The notes below the pieces were generated by a model. The model ran no database searches. It was given only the letters and a program-made list of their open reading frames with translations, and had not been told where the DNA came from. From assembly GCA_002701395.1 (NCBI GenBank), contig NZVC01000027.1:135811-178095 (forward strand): a DNA stretch of 42,285 bases, given 5' to 3'. Within the stretch, counting starts at the first letter, position 1. Each line of letters opens with the position of its first letter. The DNA is from Maritimibacter sp. Its GTDB lineage: Bacteria > Pseudomonadota > Alphaproteobacteria > Rhodobacterales > Rhodobacteraceae. Of this stretch, positions 1 through 7,740 are shown piece by piece. Both the position numbers and the translations under genes were made by a program.

Positions 1-1
1 G

Positions 2-409
2 GGCCTGTCCGAGAACATCCGGGTCAAGTCCATCGTTGGCCGGTTCCTTGAACATTCGCGCATCGTCTGCTTCGGCAACGGCGCTTCGCTGCCGTCGAAG
101 AAAGCGCGCGTGTTCATGTCCTCGGCCGACTGGATGGGCCGCAACCTGAACCGCCGGATCGAAACGCTGGTGGAATGCACCAACGCGACGGTGAAGGCGC
201 AGATCGTCAGCCAGATCATGGCCGCGAACCTTGCGGACGAGGCGCAAAGCTGGGTCATGGCGCCCGACGGCAAGTTCACCCGCGAGATCCCGCAAGACGG
301 CCAGCAGCTGTTCAACTGCCACCGGTTCTTCATGGAGAACCCGTCGCTGTCGGGACGTGGGTCCGCGGGCGCCGCGGATGTCCCCGAACTGACGCACACC
401 GAGGATTAA
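2..409 (+). CDS. ppk1: Polyphosphate kinase 1, C-terminal fragment
   Basis: This is the last 135 residues of an RNA-degradosome-type polyphosphate kinase (PPK1), cut by the window edge. PPK1 reversibly polymerises the gamma-phosphate of ATP into long-chain inorganic polyphosphate. The fragment opens with [20 protein letters not shown], typical of the second phospholipase-D-like C-terminal domain, and continues with [13 protein letters not shown] near residues 40-52. The His in FLEHSR is one of the conserved histidines of the family as I remember it. The frame is open from base 2 and ends with TAA. The usual product is about 700-730 residues, so the main catalytic histidines lie outside the window. 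An exopolyphosphatase gene follows on the same strand, the usual ppk-ppx pairing. The family call is secure; activity cannot be judged from the fragment. Confidence 0.95.
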   Translation, partial: GLSENIRVKSIVGRFLEHSRIVCFGNGASLPSKKARVFMSSADWMGRNLNRRIETLVECTNATVKAQIVSQIMAANLADEAQSWVMAPDGKFTREIPQDGQQLFNCHRFFMENPSLSGRGSAGAADVPELTHTED

Positions 410-421
410 AAAGACTTTTTT

Positions 422-503
422 GCCTCCGGCGGGGATATTTGAGGACCAAAGAGGGGGCGCAATCCCCTGTCTCTTTGGTCCTTCAAATATCCCCGCCGGA
501 GGC
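422..503. repeat. Long near-perfect inverted repeat; bidirectional terminator-like element
   Basis: The left arm 422-453 starts GCCTCCGGCGGGGATATTTG. It pairs with the right arm 471-503 over 32 positions with a single one-base bulge. The loop also contains GGGG and CCCC that can pair, so the whole element folds into one long hairpin. The GCCTCCGGCGGGGATATTT core recurs in intergenic spaces of many Rhodobacteraceae genomes (general knowledge, not checked). It sits 12 bp after the ppk1 stop and before ppx, so it could end ppk1 transcription or protect mRNA ends. A relative with the same layout lies at 41690-41760. Confidence 0.8.
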
Positions 504-648
504 TCCCGAACCCTCGAAACGCGCTGCCGCCGGTTTGCGAAAGCCGCAGGGCGCGCACCGACCTGCCCCATCGCCACATCGACGCGCCGATTGACCCCCG
601 GGGGCTGGTGTGCGATTTGGCCACACCACGACGAGGCGAGAGACAAGC

Positions 649-2181
649 ATGGACGGCGGCAACGACCCGCAAGCCGACGACTGGGGCCCCTTCGGGCGGC
701 CGCTGTTCGACGATCCGGCATCCCAGTGGCTGAAACGCGTTGGCGTCGTGGACGTAGGGTCGAACTCGGTCCGTCTCGTCATCTTCGACGGCGCAGCCCG
801 CAGCCCTGCCTATTTCTACAACGAGAAGATCATGGCCGGCCTTGGTGCCGGCTTTGCCGAGACCGGCCGCCTGAACCCGGAAGGCCGCAAGCGCGCGCTT
901 GAGGCGCTGCGCCGGTTCAAGCTGCTGTCCGAGGATTTCCAGATGGCGCCGCTGACCGTGGTCGCCACCGCCGCGATGCGCAACGCCGAGGACGGGCCCG
1001 AGTTCTGCGAGGAAGTGCTGCGCGAGACCGGCCTGCGGGTCTGGGTGATCGACGGCGAGCAAGAGGCACAGTTGTCGGCGCAGGGCGTGCTGCTGGGCTG
1101 GCCCGACGCCACCGGCATCGTCTGCGACATCGGCGGGTCGTCGATGGAGCTTGCCGCGTTGCTGGAGGGCGAGATCGGCCTGTGCCAGACCTCTCCGCTG
1201 GGCCCGCTGCAATTGCAGGGCATCAAGGACAAGAAGAAGCGGCGCCACCACATCCGGTCGACCATCGAAAAGATGTGGGACAAGATCGGCCCGCACGAGG
1301 ATCGCCTGTACCTTGTCGGCGGATCGTGGCGCGCCATTGCACGGCACGACATGGTGCGGCGCGATTATCCGCTGCACGTCCTGCACGAATACCGCATGAC
1401 GCCGCGCGACGTGATCGACACGATCGACTGGATCGCCGAGAACGATTCTTCGGAACTGGCGTCGAAGTCCGGCACCTCGTCCAGCCGGATGGCGCTGGTG
1501 CCGCTGGCCTGCGAGGTTCTGCGCGAACTGGTGGGCGTGCTGAAGCCGCGCGAGATCGCGATTTCAAGCTATGGCCTGCGCGAGGGTCTGCTGTACCAGC
1601 AGATGCCGACGGAACTGCGGGAACGCGATCCGCTGATCGAGGCGTGCCGCTTCGCCGAGCAGAAGGACAGCCGCCGGCCCGGCTTTGGCCGTGTCCTGCA
1701 TCACTTCGTCTCGCCGCTGTTCGAGGATCTGCCGCTGGCCCGCCGCCGCATCGTCAAGGCGGCCTGCCTGCTGCATGACGTCAGCTGGCGCGCCCACCCC
1801 GATTACCGCCACGAGGCCTGCTTCGACTATGTCACCCGCGCCTCGATGGGCGGTCTGACCCACCCGCAGCGGATCTTCCTTGGGCTCGCGCTGTTGCACC
1901 GCTACAAGAACAGCCGTTCCGGCACCCATTTCGAGCACCTGCTTGGCCTGCTGTCCGAAGAGGAACTGCATCAGGCCGAGGTTCTGGGAAAGGCGATGCG
2001 GTTCGGGTCGATGCTGACGGCCGACACCGACGAAAGCATCGGCACCCTGTCGTGGAAGCCACGCAAACAACTGCTTGAACTGACGCTGAGCGACCGCGCC
2101 AAGGTCCTGTTCGGCGAGGTCGCGCAGGCCCGGTTCCAGTCGCTTGCGAACACGCTGGGCGCGGAAACCAAGATCGGCTGA
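649..2181 (+). CDS. ppx: Ppx/GppA family exopolyphosphatase
   Basis: This 510-residue protein of the ASKHA phosphatase fold should release terminal phosphates from polyphosphate and may also hydrolyse pppGpp. The N-terminal phosphate-binding loop VVDVGSNSVRL lies near residues 33-43, the second loop CDIGGSSMEL at 159-168, and a C-terminal HD-like helical domain carries LLHD at 374-377. The length fits the two-domain plus C-terminal extension form. I chose the ATG at 649; an in-frame GTG at 610 would add 13 residues that look like leader sequence. It lies downstream of ppk1 on the same strand but across a strong hairpin, so it may have its own promoter. PPK1 and PPX act in opposite directions on the same polymer. 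The family is certain; the choice between PPX and GppA rests on the ppk1 neighbour. Confidence 0.93.
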   Translation: MDGGNDPQADDWGPFGRPLFDDPASQWLKRVGVVDVGSNSVRLVIFDGAARSPAYFYNEKIMAGLGAGFAETGRLNPEGRKRALEALRRFKLLSEDFQMAPLTVVATAAMRNAEDGPEFCEEVLRETGLRVWVIDGEQEAQLSAQGVLLGWPDATGIVCDIGGSSMELAALLEGEIGLCQTSPLGPLQLQGIKDKKKRRHHIRSTIEKMWDKIGPHEDRLYLVGGSWRAIARHDMVRRDYPLHVLHEYRMTPRDVIDTIDWIAENDSSELASKSGTSSSRMALVPLACEVLRELVGVLKPREIAISSYGLREGLLYQQMPTELRERDPLIEACRFAEQKDSRRPGFGRVLHHFVSPLFEDLPLARRRIVKAACLLHDVSWRAHPDYRHEACFDYVTRASMGGLTHPQRIFLGLALLHRYKNSRSGTHFEHLLGLLSEEELHQAEVLGKAMRFGSMLTADTDESIGTLSWKPRKQLLELTLSDRAKVLFGEVAQARFQSLANTLGAETKIG

Positions 2182-2206
2182 CGCCCCGGAGCGCGGGCCG
2201 GGACGG

Positions 2207-2545
2207 TTACAGTTCGACCGCGCCGTCTTCGCCGATTTCGGGGCCGGTTTCGGGGTCCAGCTCGGGCTCGACCTGAAGCGGGACCTTGCGGCGGATGAGG
2301 ATGTCGCCGTTCGGCAGGATCTCGGGCGCGTGAAATGCGGACAGGTTGCCAAGCGCGTTGCGCATCTCGTCCGACATCTCTTCCATCGCCGGCCCCATCT
2401 CGTTCATGAGACCGCGCAGCAGAAGCTTGGTACCCTCTTCGAGAAGCCCAAGACCCTCGGACATCTCGGAATCGTCCTGCGCCGTTGCGGGCAGCGGCGC
2501 GGCAAGCATGGCGGCGCACAGCACCGCGGGGACAATCTGTTTCAT
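2207..2545 (-). CDS. Small exported protein of unknown function
   Basis: This 112-residue protein begins with a clear Sec signal peptide: MKQ, a hydrophobic stretch IVPAVLCAAMLAAPLP, and a probable cleavage site after ATA in PATAQDD. The mature part is acidic and helical at first, with LLEEGTKLLLRGLMNEMGPAMEEM. It ends in a conserved-looking tail containing HAPEILPNGDILIRRK. Roseobacter genomes carry similar proteins that databases sometimes call AAA+ ATPase, but nothing here resembles a Walker motif and I do not support that name. The start at 2545 is set by the signal peptide; a GTG at 2596 would only add 17 residues. It is the last gene of the minus-strand run that begins with the TerB/J-domain gene. 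The function is unknown; a periplasmic location is a fair inference. Confidence 0.75.
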   Translation of the reverse strand: MKQIVPAVLCAAMLAAPLPATAQDDSEMSEGLGLLEEGTKLLLRGLMNEMGPAMEEMSDEMRNALGNLSAFHAPEILPNGDILIRRKVPLQVEPELDPETGPEIGEDGAVEL

Positions 2546-2601
2546 GCCCTGAATATAGGCGCTTTGCGCGACAGGTCCATGACCCGGCGGCACCATCCGT
2601 C

Positions 2602-3633
2602 TTAGGACAGGTCCAGATCCAGCGACACCGGGAAGTGATCGGACGCGGTCAGCAGCGCCTCGCGCAGTTCCGGGGTCCGGTAGCAGACCGGGTCGTCGAA
2701 CGGGTGCCAGATCCGCCAGCGGGGATCGCGGCGCCGCAGCCGCGGAGACACCATCACGTAATCCAGAAGCGCCGAGAGATAGCGTTCTTCCTGCCGGATA
2801 TAGAACCGCGCGGTCGAGGGCATCGCGCCCACCCGCTGTGACAGCGCCATGCGGGCGTGGGGGTCGTACAGCGGTGTGCGGCCATCGTTGTCGCCCAACA
2901 CGATCTCGACCCCGGAACGGCCGAACAGCTTTTCATACTCATCCAGCCCGGGGCCGTCGTTGAAGTCGCCCAACACGATCAGATCCTCGCCTTCCTGCAG
3001 CACCTCGTCGACCCGGCGGCGCAGCCAGACGCATTGCGCCAGTTGCTTGCGGCGGTTCTCGATCGAAATGCGCATGACCTGATCGGGGTTGGTGGCCCCG
3101 TGCGGCGCCTTGGACTTGACGTGAACGCCGATCAAACGCAGCGCGCGCCCGCCCTTGGTCCGCAGCGCGGCTTCCAGCGGCGGCTTGGAAAACACGATGG
3201 GTTCCGGCGCCGCGTCGGTATCCAGATCCAGCCGGAAGGTGCCATCGAAACGCGGCAGGCCCTGTCCGCCCCGCTTGCCCGAGGGCGCGCCCCACGGGTC
3301 GTGCGCAGCGGTCAGCACGTCCGGGTCGTACAGCAGGGCGATCTCTTGCTGGGTCTGGTTCGAGAAACCCAGAAGCGCCTTGCGCGTGCGCAGGTCATAG
3401 CGGGCGGCGAAGGCTTCCAGTGCGGCGACGGTCGAACGGTCGCGTACCGTGTCGGGCGCCTCGACCACAAGGACGGCGTCGGCTTTCATCGCGGTGAACA
3501 CGATGCCCAGCGCGCCCAATTGGTCGGCGCGGGTCACGTCCCTGCGCGAGGACCAGCCGTCGTCTTCCAGAAGACCGTTCGCATCGTCGAACAGGGAATT
3601 GAACCATTCGACGTTGTAGGTCGCGATCCGCAC
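2602..3633 (-). CDS. Endonuclease/exonuclease/phosphatase (EEP) family hydrolase
   Basis: This 343-residue EEP-superfamily metal-dependent phosphodiesterase or phosphomonoesterase shows the family motifs in order: NVEW (7-10), the metal-binding Glu in VVEAPD (E58), HVKSK (171-175), GDFND (222-226), LDYVM, and the catalytic SDHFP (331-335). There is no signal peptide, so it is probably cytoplasmic. The start is a GTG at 3633, four bases after the stop of the upstream TerB/J-domain gene, which implies translational coupling. The substrate cannot be read from sequence; family members cleave DNA, RNA, phosphoinositides, sphingomyelin and other phosphoesters. The pairing with a DnaJ-like protein gives no clear hint about the role. 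Confidence 0.88.
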   Translation of the reverse strand: MRIATYNVEWFNSLFDDANGLLEDDGWSSRRDVTRADQLGALGIVFTAMKADAVLVVEAPDTVRDRSTVAALEAFAARYDLRTRKALLGFSNQTQQEIALLYDPDVLTAAHDPWGAPSGKRGGQGLPRFDGTFRLDLDTDAAPEPIVFSKPPLEAALRTKGGRALRLIGVHVKSKAPHGATNPDQVMRISIENRRKQLAQCVWLRRRVDEVLQEGEDLIVLGDFNDGPGLDEYEKLFGRSGVEIVLGDNDGRTPLYDPHARMALSQRVGAMPSTARFYIRQEERYLSALLDYVMVSPRLRRRDPRWRIWHPFDDPVCYRTPELREALLTASDHFPVSLDLDLS

Positions 3634-3637
3634 CGGA

Positions 3638-4318
3638 TCAGGCCGCCATCGCCTGAATTTCTTCCCATGCGTTGTTCACGTCGATCAGCCGTTTCTCGGC
3701 CATCATCACCGCCTCTTCCGGAAGCCCCCGCGCGACCAGCCGGTCGGGATGGCTTTCGCGGACGATCTGCGACCAGGCCCGGCGGATCTCGGGCAGCGGC
3801 GTGTCGGGCGACACGCCCAAAACGTCATAGGGGTCGGGCGCGCAATCGGCCACGAACCGCGACCGCACGCGGCGGAACTGCATCTCGCTGAGACCGAAGA
3901 TCGACGCCACGTTCGACAGGAAATCGTCCTCGGCCTTGTGATAGTTGCCGTCGGCCACCGCGACGTGAAACAGACCTTCCATCAGGTCGCACAGGACGCC
4001 GGTTTCCGAGGGGAACATGCGCGCGATGCGGCGGGCGTATTCCTCGTAGCCCGCGACGTCGGTCCGGGCGAGGTTGAAGACGCGGGCGGCGTTGTATTCC
4101 TCTTCCGGGGCGATGGTGAACACCTCGCGGAAGGCCGAGACCTCGTTGCGGGTGACCCGGCCATCGGCCTTGGCCATCTTGGCGCCCAGCGCGACCACCG
4201 CGATGGTGAAGGCAACCGACCGTTCCGGCGGCGTGCGCAGCCTGTCGAACACAGCCGACAAGCCCTCGCCCTTGGCGAGCGCGGCAATGGCTTGGGCGAT
4301 GCGGGTCCAGATCGACAT
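3638..4318 (-). CDS. TerB-like plus J-domain (DjlA-type) co-chaperone
   Basis: This 226-residue protein has a TerB/DjlA-like all-helical domain at roughly 35-150, including ALGAKMAKADGRVTRNEV and FHVAVADGNYHKAEDDF, which resemble acidic metal-binding helices. A C-terminal J domain follows, starting at DPYDVLGVSPDT and carrying the essential HPD at 190-192. The J domain should stimulate the ATPase of DnaK. Unlike E. coli DjlA, no N-terminal transmembrane helix is visible, so the protein is probably soluble. The stop codon is four bases from the GTG of the EEP gene. It lies 126 bp after fabI across a hairpin, so it may have its own promoter. Confidence 0.88.
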   Translation of the reverse strand: MSIWTRIAQAIAALAKGEGLSAVFDRLRTPPERSVAFTIAVVALGAKMAKADGRVTRNEVSAFREVFTIAPEEEYNAARVFNLARTDVAGYEEYARRIARMFPSETGVLCDLMEGLFHVAVADGNYHKAEDDFLSNVASIFGLSEMQFRRVRSRFVADCAPDPYDVLGVSPDTPLPEIRRAWSQIVRESHPDRLVARGLPEEAVMMAEKRLIDVNNAWEEIQAMAA

Positions 4319-4419
4319 GTCGGCACCCTAGTGCGAAACGGGCAAGGCTGTAACGGCAAATCGCCGTGAAGAATGCGCACTGCCGCGCAGTCTGCGTGCG
4401 ACGGCGCCGGAACGGGCAA

Positions 4420-4436
4420 ACCGGCGTTTCGCCGGT
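4420..4436 (-). terminator. Possible weak terminator after fabI
   Basis: Just downstream of the fabI stop, a 7-bp perfect stem (ACCGGCG/CGCCGGT) closes a three-base loop. On the minus strand it is followed by only TTTG, so termination would be weak. It may mark the boundary between the fatty acid genes and the TerB/J-domain gene. Confidence 0.35.
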
Positions 4437-4444
4437 CGCCGGTG

Positions 4445-5233
4445 TTACAGGTTCTCGGTCTGCGGCATCCCGAGGACATGGAAACCGCCATCCACGCGGA
4501 TCGTTTCACCGGTGGTGTCGCGGCCATAGTCGGACGCAAGGTACACCGCCGTGCCGCCCACCGATTCCAGCGCGGCGTTGCGGCGCATGGGGGCGTTCAT
4601 CTCGGTATGCTTGAAGGTCTTGCGCGCCCCGCCGATGGCGGCGCCGGCCAGCGTCTTCATCGGACCGGGCGAGATCGCGTTCACGCGGATGCCTTCGGGA
4701 CCAAGATCGTTGGCAAGGTACTTCACCGTCGATTCCAGCGCCGCTTTCGCCACGCCCATGACGTTGTAGTACGGCGTCACGCGCGACGAGCCCTGATAGG
4801 TCATCGTCAGCACGGTGCCGCCGTTCGGCATCAGCGCGCGCGACCGGCGGGCGACGTCGATCAGCGAATAGCACGAGATCGCCATCGAGTTGGTGAAGTT
4901 CATCAGCGACGTGTCGATGAACCGCCCGGACAGCTCGGCCCGGTCGGAATAGGCGATGGCGTGCACCACGAAATCGAGGCTGCCCCAAGTGTCCGCGATC
5001 TGCTGGAAGGCCGCGTCCATCTTCGCTTCGTTCATGACGTCGCAGTCGATCATCATGCAATCGCCCAGCGTTTCGACCAGCGGCGTCACGCGCTTCGCGA
5101 AATTCTCGCCTTGGTAGGTAAAGGCAAGCTCGGCCCCCTCGGCGGCCAAAGCCTTTGCGATGCCCCAGGCGATGGAACGCTCGTTCGCAACGCCCATGAT
5201 CAGGCCGCGTTTGCCGCGCATCAGGTCAGCCAT
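4445..5233 (-). CDS. fabI: Enoyl-[acyl-carrier-protein] reductase FabI
   Basis: This 262-residue short-chain-dehydrogenase-type enoyl-ACP reductase performs the final NAD(P)H-dependent step of each fatty acid elongation cycle. The nucleotide-binding start GLIMGVANERSIAWGIA (10-26) has the spacing typical of FabI. The catalytic residues Tyr146, Tyr156 and Lys163 (in TYQGS and YNVMGVAK) fall at the same numbers as in the E. coli enzyme. The C-terminus GETIRVDGGFHVLGM is typical. It is the third gene of a fabA-fabB-fabI run, with a gap of only 6 bp after fabB. Active-site conservation suggests a functional, classically triclosan-sensitive type, though sensitivity cannot be read directly. Confidence 0.95.
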   Translation of the reverse strand: MADLMRGKRGLIMGVANERSIAWGIAKALAAEGAELAFTYQGENFAKRVTPLVETLGDCMMIDCDVMNEAKMDAAFQQIADTWGSLDFVVHAIAYSDRAELSGRFIDTSLMNFTNSMAISCYSLIDVARRSRALMPNGGTVLTMTYQGSSRVTPYYNVMGVAKAALESTVKYLANDLGPEGIRVNAISPGPMKTLAGAAIGGARKTFKHTEMNAPMRRNAALESVGGTAVYLASDYGRDTTGETIRVDGGFHVLGMPQTENL

Positions 5234-5239
5234 GTCGTG

Positions 5240-6469
5240 TCACCCGTCGTACTTGCTTAGCAGCATCGAACCGTTGGTCCCGCCAAAGCCGAAAGAATTG
5301 GTCATCACGGTGTCCAGCCCGGCGCCGGTTACCGTTTCGGTCGCGATCTCTTCGGGCTTCAAAGCCGGATCCAGAGTCTCGACGTTGATCGAAGGCGCGA
5401 TGAAATCGTTCTTCATCATCAGCAGGCAGAAGATCGCCTCGAGCGCGCCCGCGGCCCCCTGCGCGTGGCCGGTCATCGACTTGGTCGAGCTGACCGGCGG
5501 CGTCTGGCCGTCGCCGAACACGCGGCGCACGGCTTCGATCTCGCCCACGTCGCCCACCGGCGTCGAGGTGCCGTGCGCGTTGATGTAGCTGACGGTGCGG
5601 TCCTCGGACAGCGTCTTCAGCGCCAGCCGCATCGCACGCTCGCCACCCTCGCCCGACGGCGCGACCATGTCGTGCCCGTCCGAGGTGGCGCCGAAGCCGG
5701 TGACCTCGGCGTAGATCGTCGCACCGCGCGCCTTGGCCCGTTCGAGATCCTCAAGCACGACCATGCCGCCGCCGCCCGAGATCACAAAGCCGTCGCGGTT
5801 CGCGTCGAACGCGCGCGAGGCCAGCGCGGGGGTTTCGTTGTACTTGGACGACATCGCGCCCATCGCGTCGAACAGGCAGGACAGGGTCCAGTCCAGTTCC
5901 TCGCCACCGCCCGCGAACATGATGTCCTGCTGGCCCAGCATGATCTGCTGCGCCGCCATGCCGATGCAATGCAGCGAGGTCGAGCAAGCCGAGGTGATCG
6001 AGAAATTGACGCGCTTGATCTTGTAGGCCGTCGACAGGTTCGCCGAGATCGTGGACGACATGCATTTCGGCACCGCGAACGGGCCGATCCGCTTGGGCGC
6101 GCCCTTTTCCAGCACCGTCTGGTGCGCGGCGAACATGGCAGAGGTCGACGGCCCGCCGGATCCGGCGATCAGCCCGGTCGACGGGTTCGACACGTCGGCC
6201 TCGGTCAGGCCCGCGTCGGCGATCGCCTGTTCCATCGCGATATAGCTGTAGGCCGCGCCCGGCCCCATGAACCGAAGCAGGCGCTTGTCGACGAGTTCGG
6301 ACACGTCGATGTTGATTTCGCCCTTCACCTGACTGCGGAATCCGCGCTCGGTGTAGTCGGGTGCGGCGACGATGCCGGATTTTCCGGCCTTCAGGCTGGC
6401 GGTGACTTCCTCGGCGTTATTGCCGATGGATGACACGATCCCCAGCCCGGTAATGGCGACGCGGCGCAT
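5240..6469 (-). CDS. fabB: 3-oxoacyl-[acyl-carrier-protein] synthase I
   Basis: This 409-residue ketoacyl-ACP synthase elongates cis-unsaturated acyl-ACP with malonyl-ACP. The catalytic Cys162 sits in [10 protein letters not shown], His299 in [11 protein letters not shown], Lys330 in SSTKSMTGH, and His335 in the same segment. These match the C/H/K/H set of E. coli FabB within two residues. The glycine-rich C-terminus [11 protein letters not shown] is intact. The direct fabA-fabB pairing supports FabB over FabF, because FabA isomerises trans-2-decenoyl-ACP to the cis-3 form that FabB elongates. fabA ends 23 bp upstream and fabI starts 6 bp downstream, so the three are very likely co-transcribed. 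Confidence 0.96.
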   Translation of the reverse strand: MRRVAITGLGIVSSIGNNAEEVTASLKAGKSGIVAAPDYTERGFRSQVKGEINIDVSELVDKRLLRFMGPGAAYSYIAMEQAIADAGLTEADVSNPSTGLIAGSGGPSTSAMFAAHQTVLEKGAPKRIGPFAVPKCMSSTISANLSTAYKIKRVNFSITSACSTSLHCIGMAAQQIMLGQQDIMFAGGGEELDWTLSCLFDAMGAMSSKYNETPALASRAFDANRDGFVISGGGGMVVLEDLERAKARGATIYAEVTGFGATSDGHDMVAPSGEGGERAMRLALKTLSEDRTVSYINAHGTSTPVGDVGEIEAVRRVFGDGQTPPVSSTKSMTGHAQGAAGALEAIFCLLMMKNDFIAPSINVETLDPALKPEEIATETVTGAGLDTVMTNSFGFGGTNGSMLLSKYDG

Positions 6470-6492
6470 TGACGGACCTCCCCGTGGTCTGT

Positions 6493-7008
6493 TCAGGCTT
6501 CTTTGGCGGCGGACAGGCCGACTTTCATGCCCTTGGTCTCGCAGACGAGTTCACCATCGGCGAAGACCTTGCCGTCGGCAACGCCCATCTTCAACTTGCG
6601 GTCGATGACGCGGGTAAAGTCCACCTCGTAGGTGACCAGCGTGCGGTCGGGCCGCACCATGCCAGAGTTCTTCACCTCGCCCACGCCCAGCGCGAACCCC
6701 TGCCCCAGCCAGCCACGCCAGCCAAGGTTGAACCCGGTCAGCTGCCACAGGCCGTCCAGCATCAGGCAGCCCGGCATGACCTCGTTTCCCGGAAAGTGGC
6801 ACGGGAAGAACCAAAGGTCGGGTGTTATGTCGAGCTCGGCCCGGATGTGGCCCTTGCCGTGTTCGCCGCCGTCAGCGGACACCTCGGTGATCCGATCCAT
6901 CATCAGCATCGGGGGCTCTGGAAGCTGTGCGTTGCCTGGCCCGAACAATTCGCCCCGAGCGCATTTCAGCAACTCTTCCTTACCGAAGGATGTCGGATAC
7001 TGGCCCAT
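6493..7008 (-). CDS. fabA: Bifunctional 3-hydroxydecanoyl-ACP dehydratase/isomerase
   Basis: This 171-residue hot-dog-fold enzyme dehydrates 3-hydroxydecanoyl-ACP and isomerises the product, which starts the unsaturated fatty acid branch. The central helix region [20 protein letters not shown] carries the catalytic His71 and Asp85 (His70/Asp84 in E. coli). The length is almost identical to E. coli FabA (172). It is the first gene of the fabA-fabB-fabI operon and is transcribed divergently from irr across about 180 bp. This irr/fabA arrangement is common in Rhodobacterales and other alphaproteobacteria, which hints at a link between iron status and membrane lipid composition, but I could not find an Irr-type box in the gap. 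Confidence 0.97.
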   Translation of the reverse strand: MGQYPTSFGKEELLKCARGELFGPGNAQLPEPPMLMMDRITEVSADGGEHGKGHIRAELDITPDLWFFPCHFPGNEVMPGCLMLDGLWQLTGFNLGWRGWLGQGFALGVGEVKNSGMVRPDRTLVTYEVDFTRVIDRKLKMGVADGKVFADGELVCETKGMKVGLSAAKEA

Positions 7009-7136
7009 GCCCGCGAGGCTCCCTGCATTCGCCTTGATTAATCTGACGGGTCTCTATCACTCGCTGGCGCGCCGTTGCAAGGCGGTCCGGACGCAGGAAC
7101 AGCCGTACCGGACGCCTTATCTGGCAGGAAACCGTG

Positions 7137-7166
7137 TTGAAACTCTGCCGACAGCACCTTTATATT
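7137..7166 (+). promoter_or_regulatory. Probable sigma-70 promoter of irr
   Basis: TTGAAA at 7137-7142 and TATATT at 7161-7166 are separated by 18 bp. The -10 ends 22 bp before the first possible irr ATG at 7189. The elements match the housekeeping consensus at five of six and four of six positions. I see no inverted repeat resembling an iron-control element overlapping it. Confidence 0.55.
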
Positions 7167-7188
7167 AAACAGGTGCGGGATTGGGACC

Positions 7189-7626
7189 ATGATGCAAGAG
7201 ACCGACATTCGCCAGAAACGCGGTACCGAATGGCTGGGCAAGGCCGGGCTTCGCCCGACGCGGCAGCGCGTCTCGCTTGCCGCCCTGCTGGTCGGTGACG
7301 GGCACGACCGCCACGTCACCGCCGAAAGCCTGTACGCCGCAAGCTGCGACACCGGCGAGAAAGTATCGCTGGCAACAGTGTACAACACCCTGCGCGCGTT
7401 CTGCGACGCGGGCCTGATGCGGGAAATCACGGTGGACGGCTCGAAAAGCTATTTCGACACCAACACCTCGAACCATCCGCATTTCTATTGGGAAGACGAT
7501 TCGCACCTGTCCGACGCCCCCGCCGAGGAACTTGAGATCGCGCGCCTGCCCAACGCGCCCGAAGGCGCAGAGATCACGAATGTCGACGTGGTGATCCGCC
7601 TGCGGCCCAAGCCGAAGCACAGCTGA
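7189..7626 (+). CDS. irr: Irr-type iron response regulator (Fur family)
   Basis: This 145-residue Fur-superfamily repressor/activator controls haem and iron genes in alphaproteobacteria; in the studied cases Irr is active under iron limitation and is inactivated through haem. The winged-helix domain holds GLRPTRQRVSL (20-30) and the recognition helix LATVYNTLRAF (61-71). The dimerisation domain has HPHF at 96-99 in the place of the HxHF haem/metal motif. It lacks the paired CxxC zinc motifs of classical Fur, which favours Irr over Fur, Mur or Zur. No GCPWHD-type haem regulatory motif is present, as is usual outside Bradyrhizobium. Two consecutive ATGs (7189, 7192) follow GGGATTGGGA. It is divergent from fabA and is followed by a terminator at 7655. 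Confidence 0.92.
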   Translation: MMQETDIRQKRGTEWLGKAGLRPTRQRVSLAALLVGDGHDRHVTAESLYAASCDTGEKVSLATVYNTLRAFCDAGLMREITVDGSKSYFDTNTSNHPHFYWEDDSHLSDAPAEELEIARLPNAPEGAEITNVDVVIRLRPKPKHS

Positions 7627-7654
7627 TCCGGCGAATATCACGAATGTGATGGAC

Positions 7655-7677
7655 GGGGCGCTTTCGGCGCCCCTTTT
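7655..7677 (+). terminator. Rho-independent terminator of irr
   Basis: A seven-base-pair GC stem (GGGGCGC/GCGCCCC) with a TTTCG loop is followed directly by TTTT. It begins 28 bp after the irr stop codon. Confidence 0.8.
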
Positions 7678-7712
7678 GCTGTTCGGATTGTGGGTATTGT
7701 GCTGGCCGTCGG

Positions 7713-7740
7713 GCCTGCCCCGCTTTCGCGGGGCGAAGGC
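7713..7740 (-). terminator. Hairpin immediately after the PPK2 gene
   Basis: An inverted repeat with core CCCCGC/GCGGGG and flanking GCCT/AGGC pairs abuts the stop codon of the PPK2 gene. There is no T run on the minus strand, so it may act as an mRNA stabiliser or a Rho-assisted end rather than an intrinsic terminator. Confidence 0.4.

Noticed and set aside
7009..7188. Irr iron-control element in the fabA/irr gap
   Set aside because: I looked for a TTTAGAA-N-TTCTAAA-like repeat and found none. Regulation of fabA by Irr is therefore not supported from the sequence.
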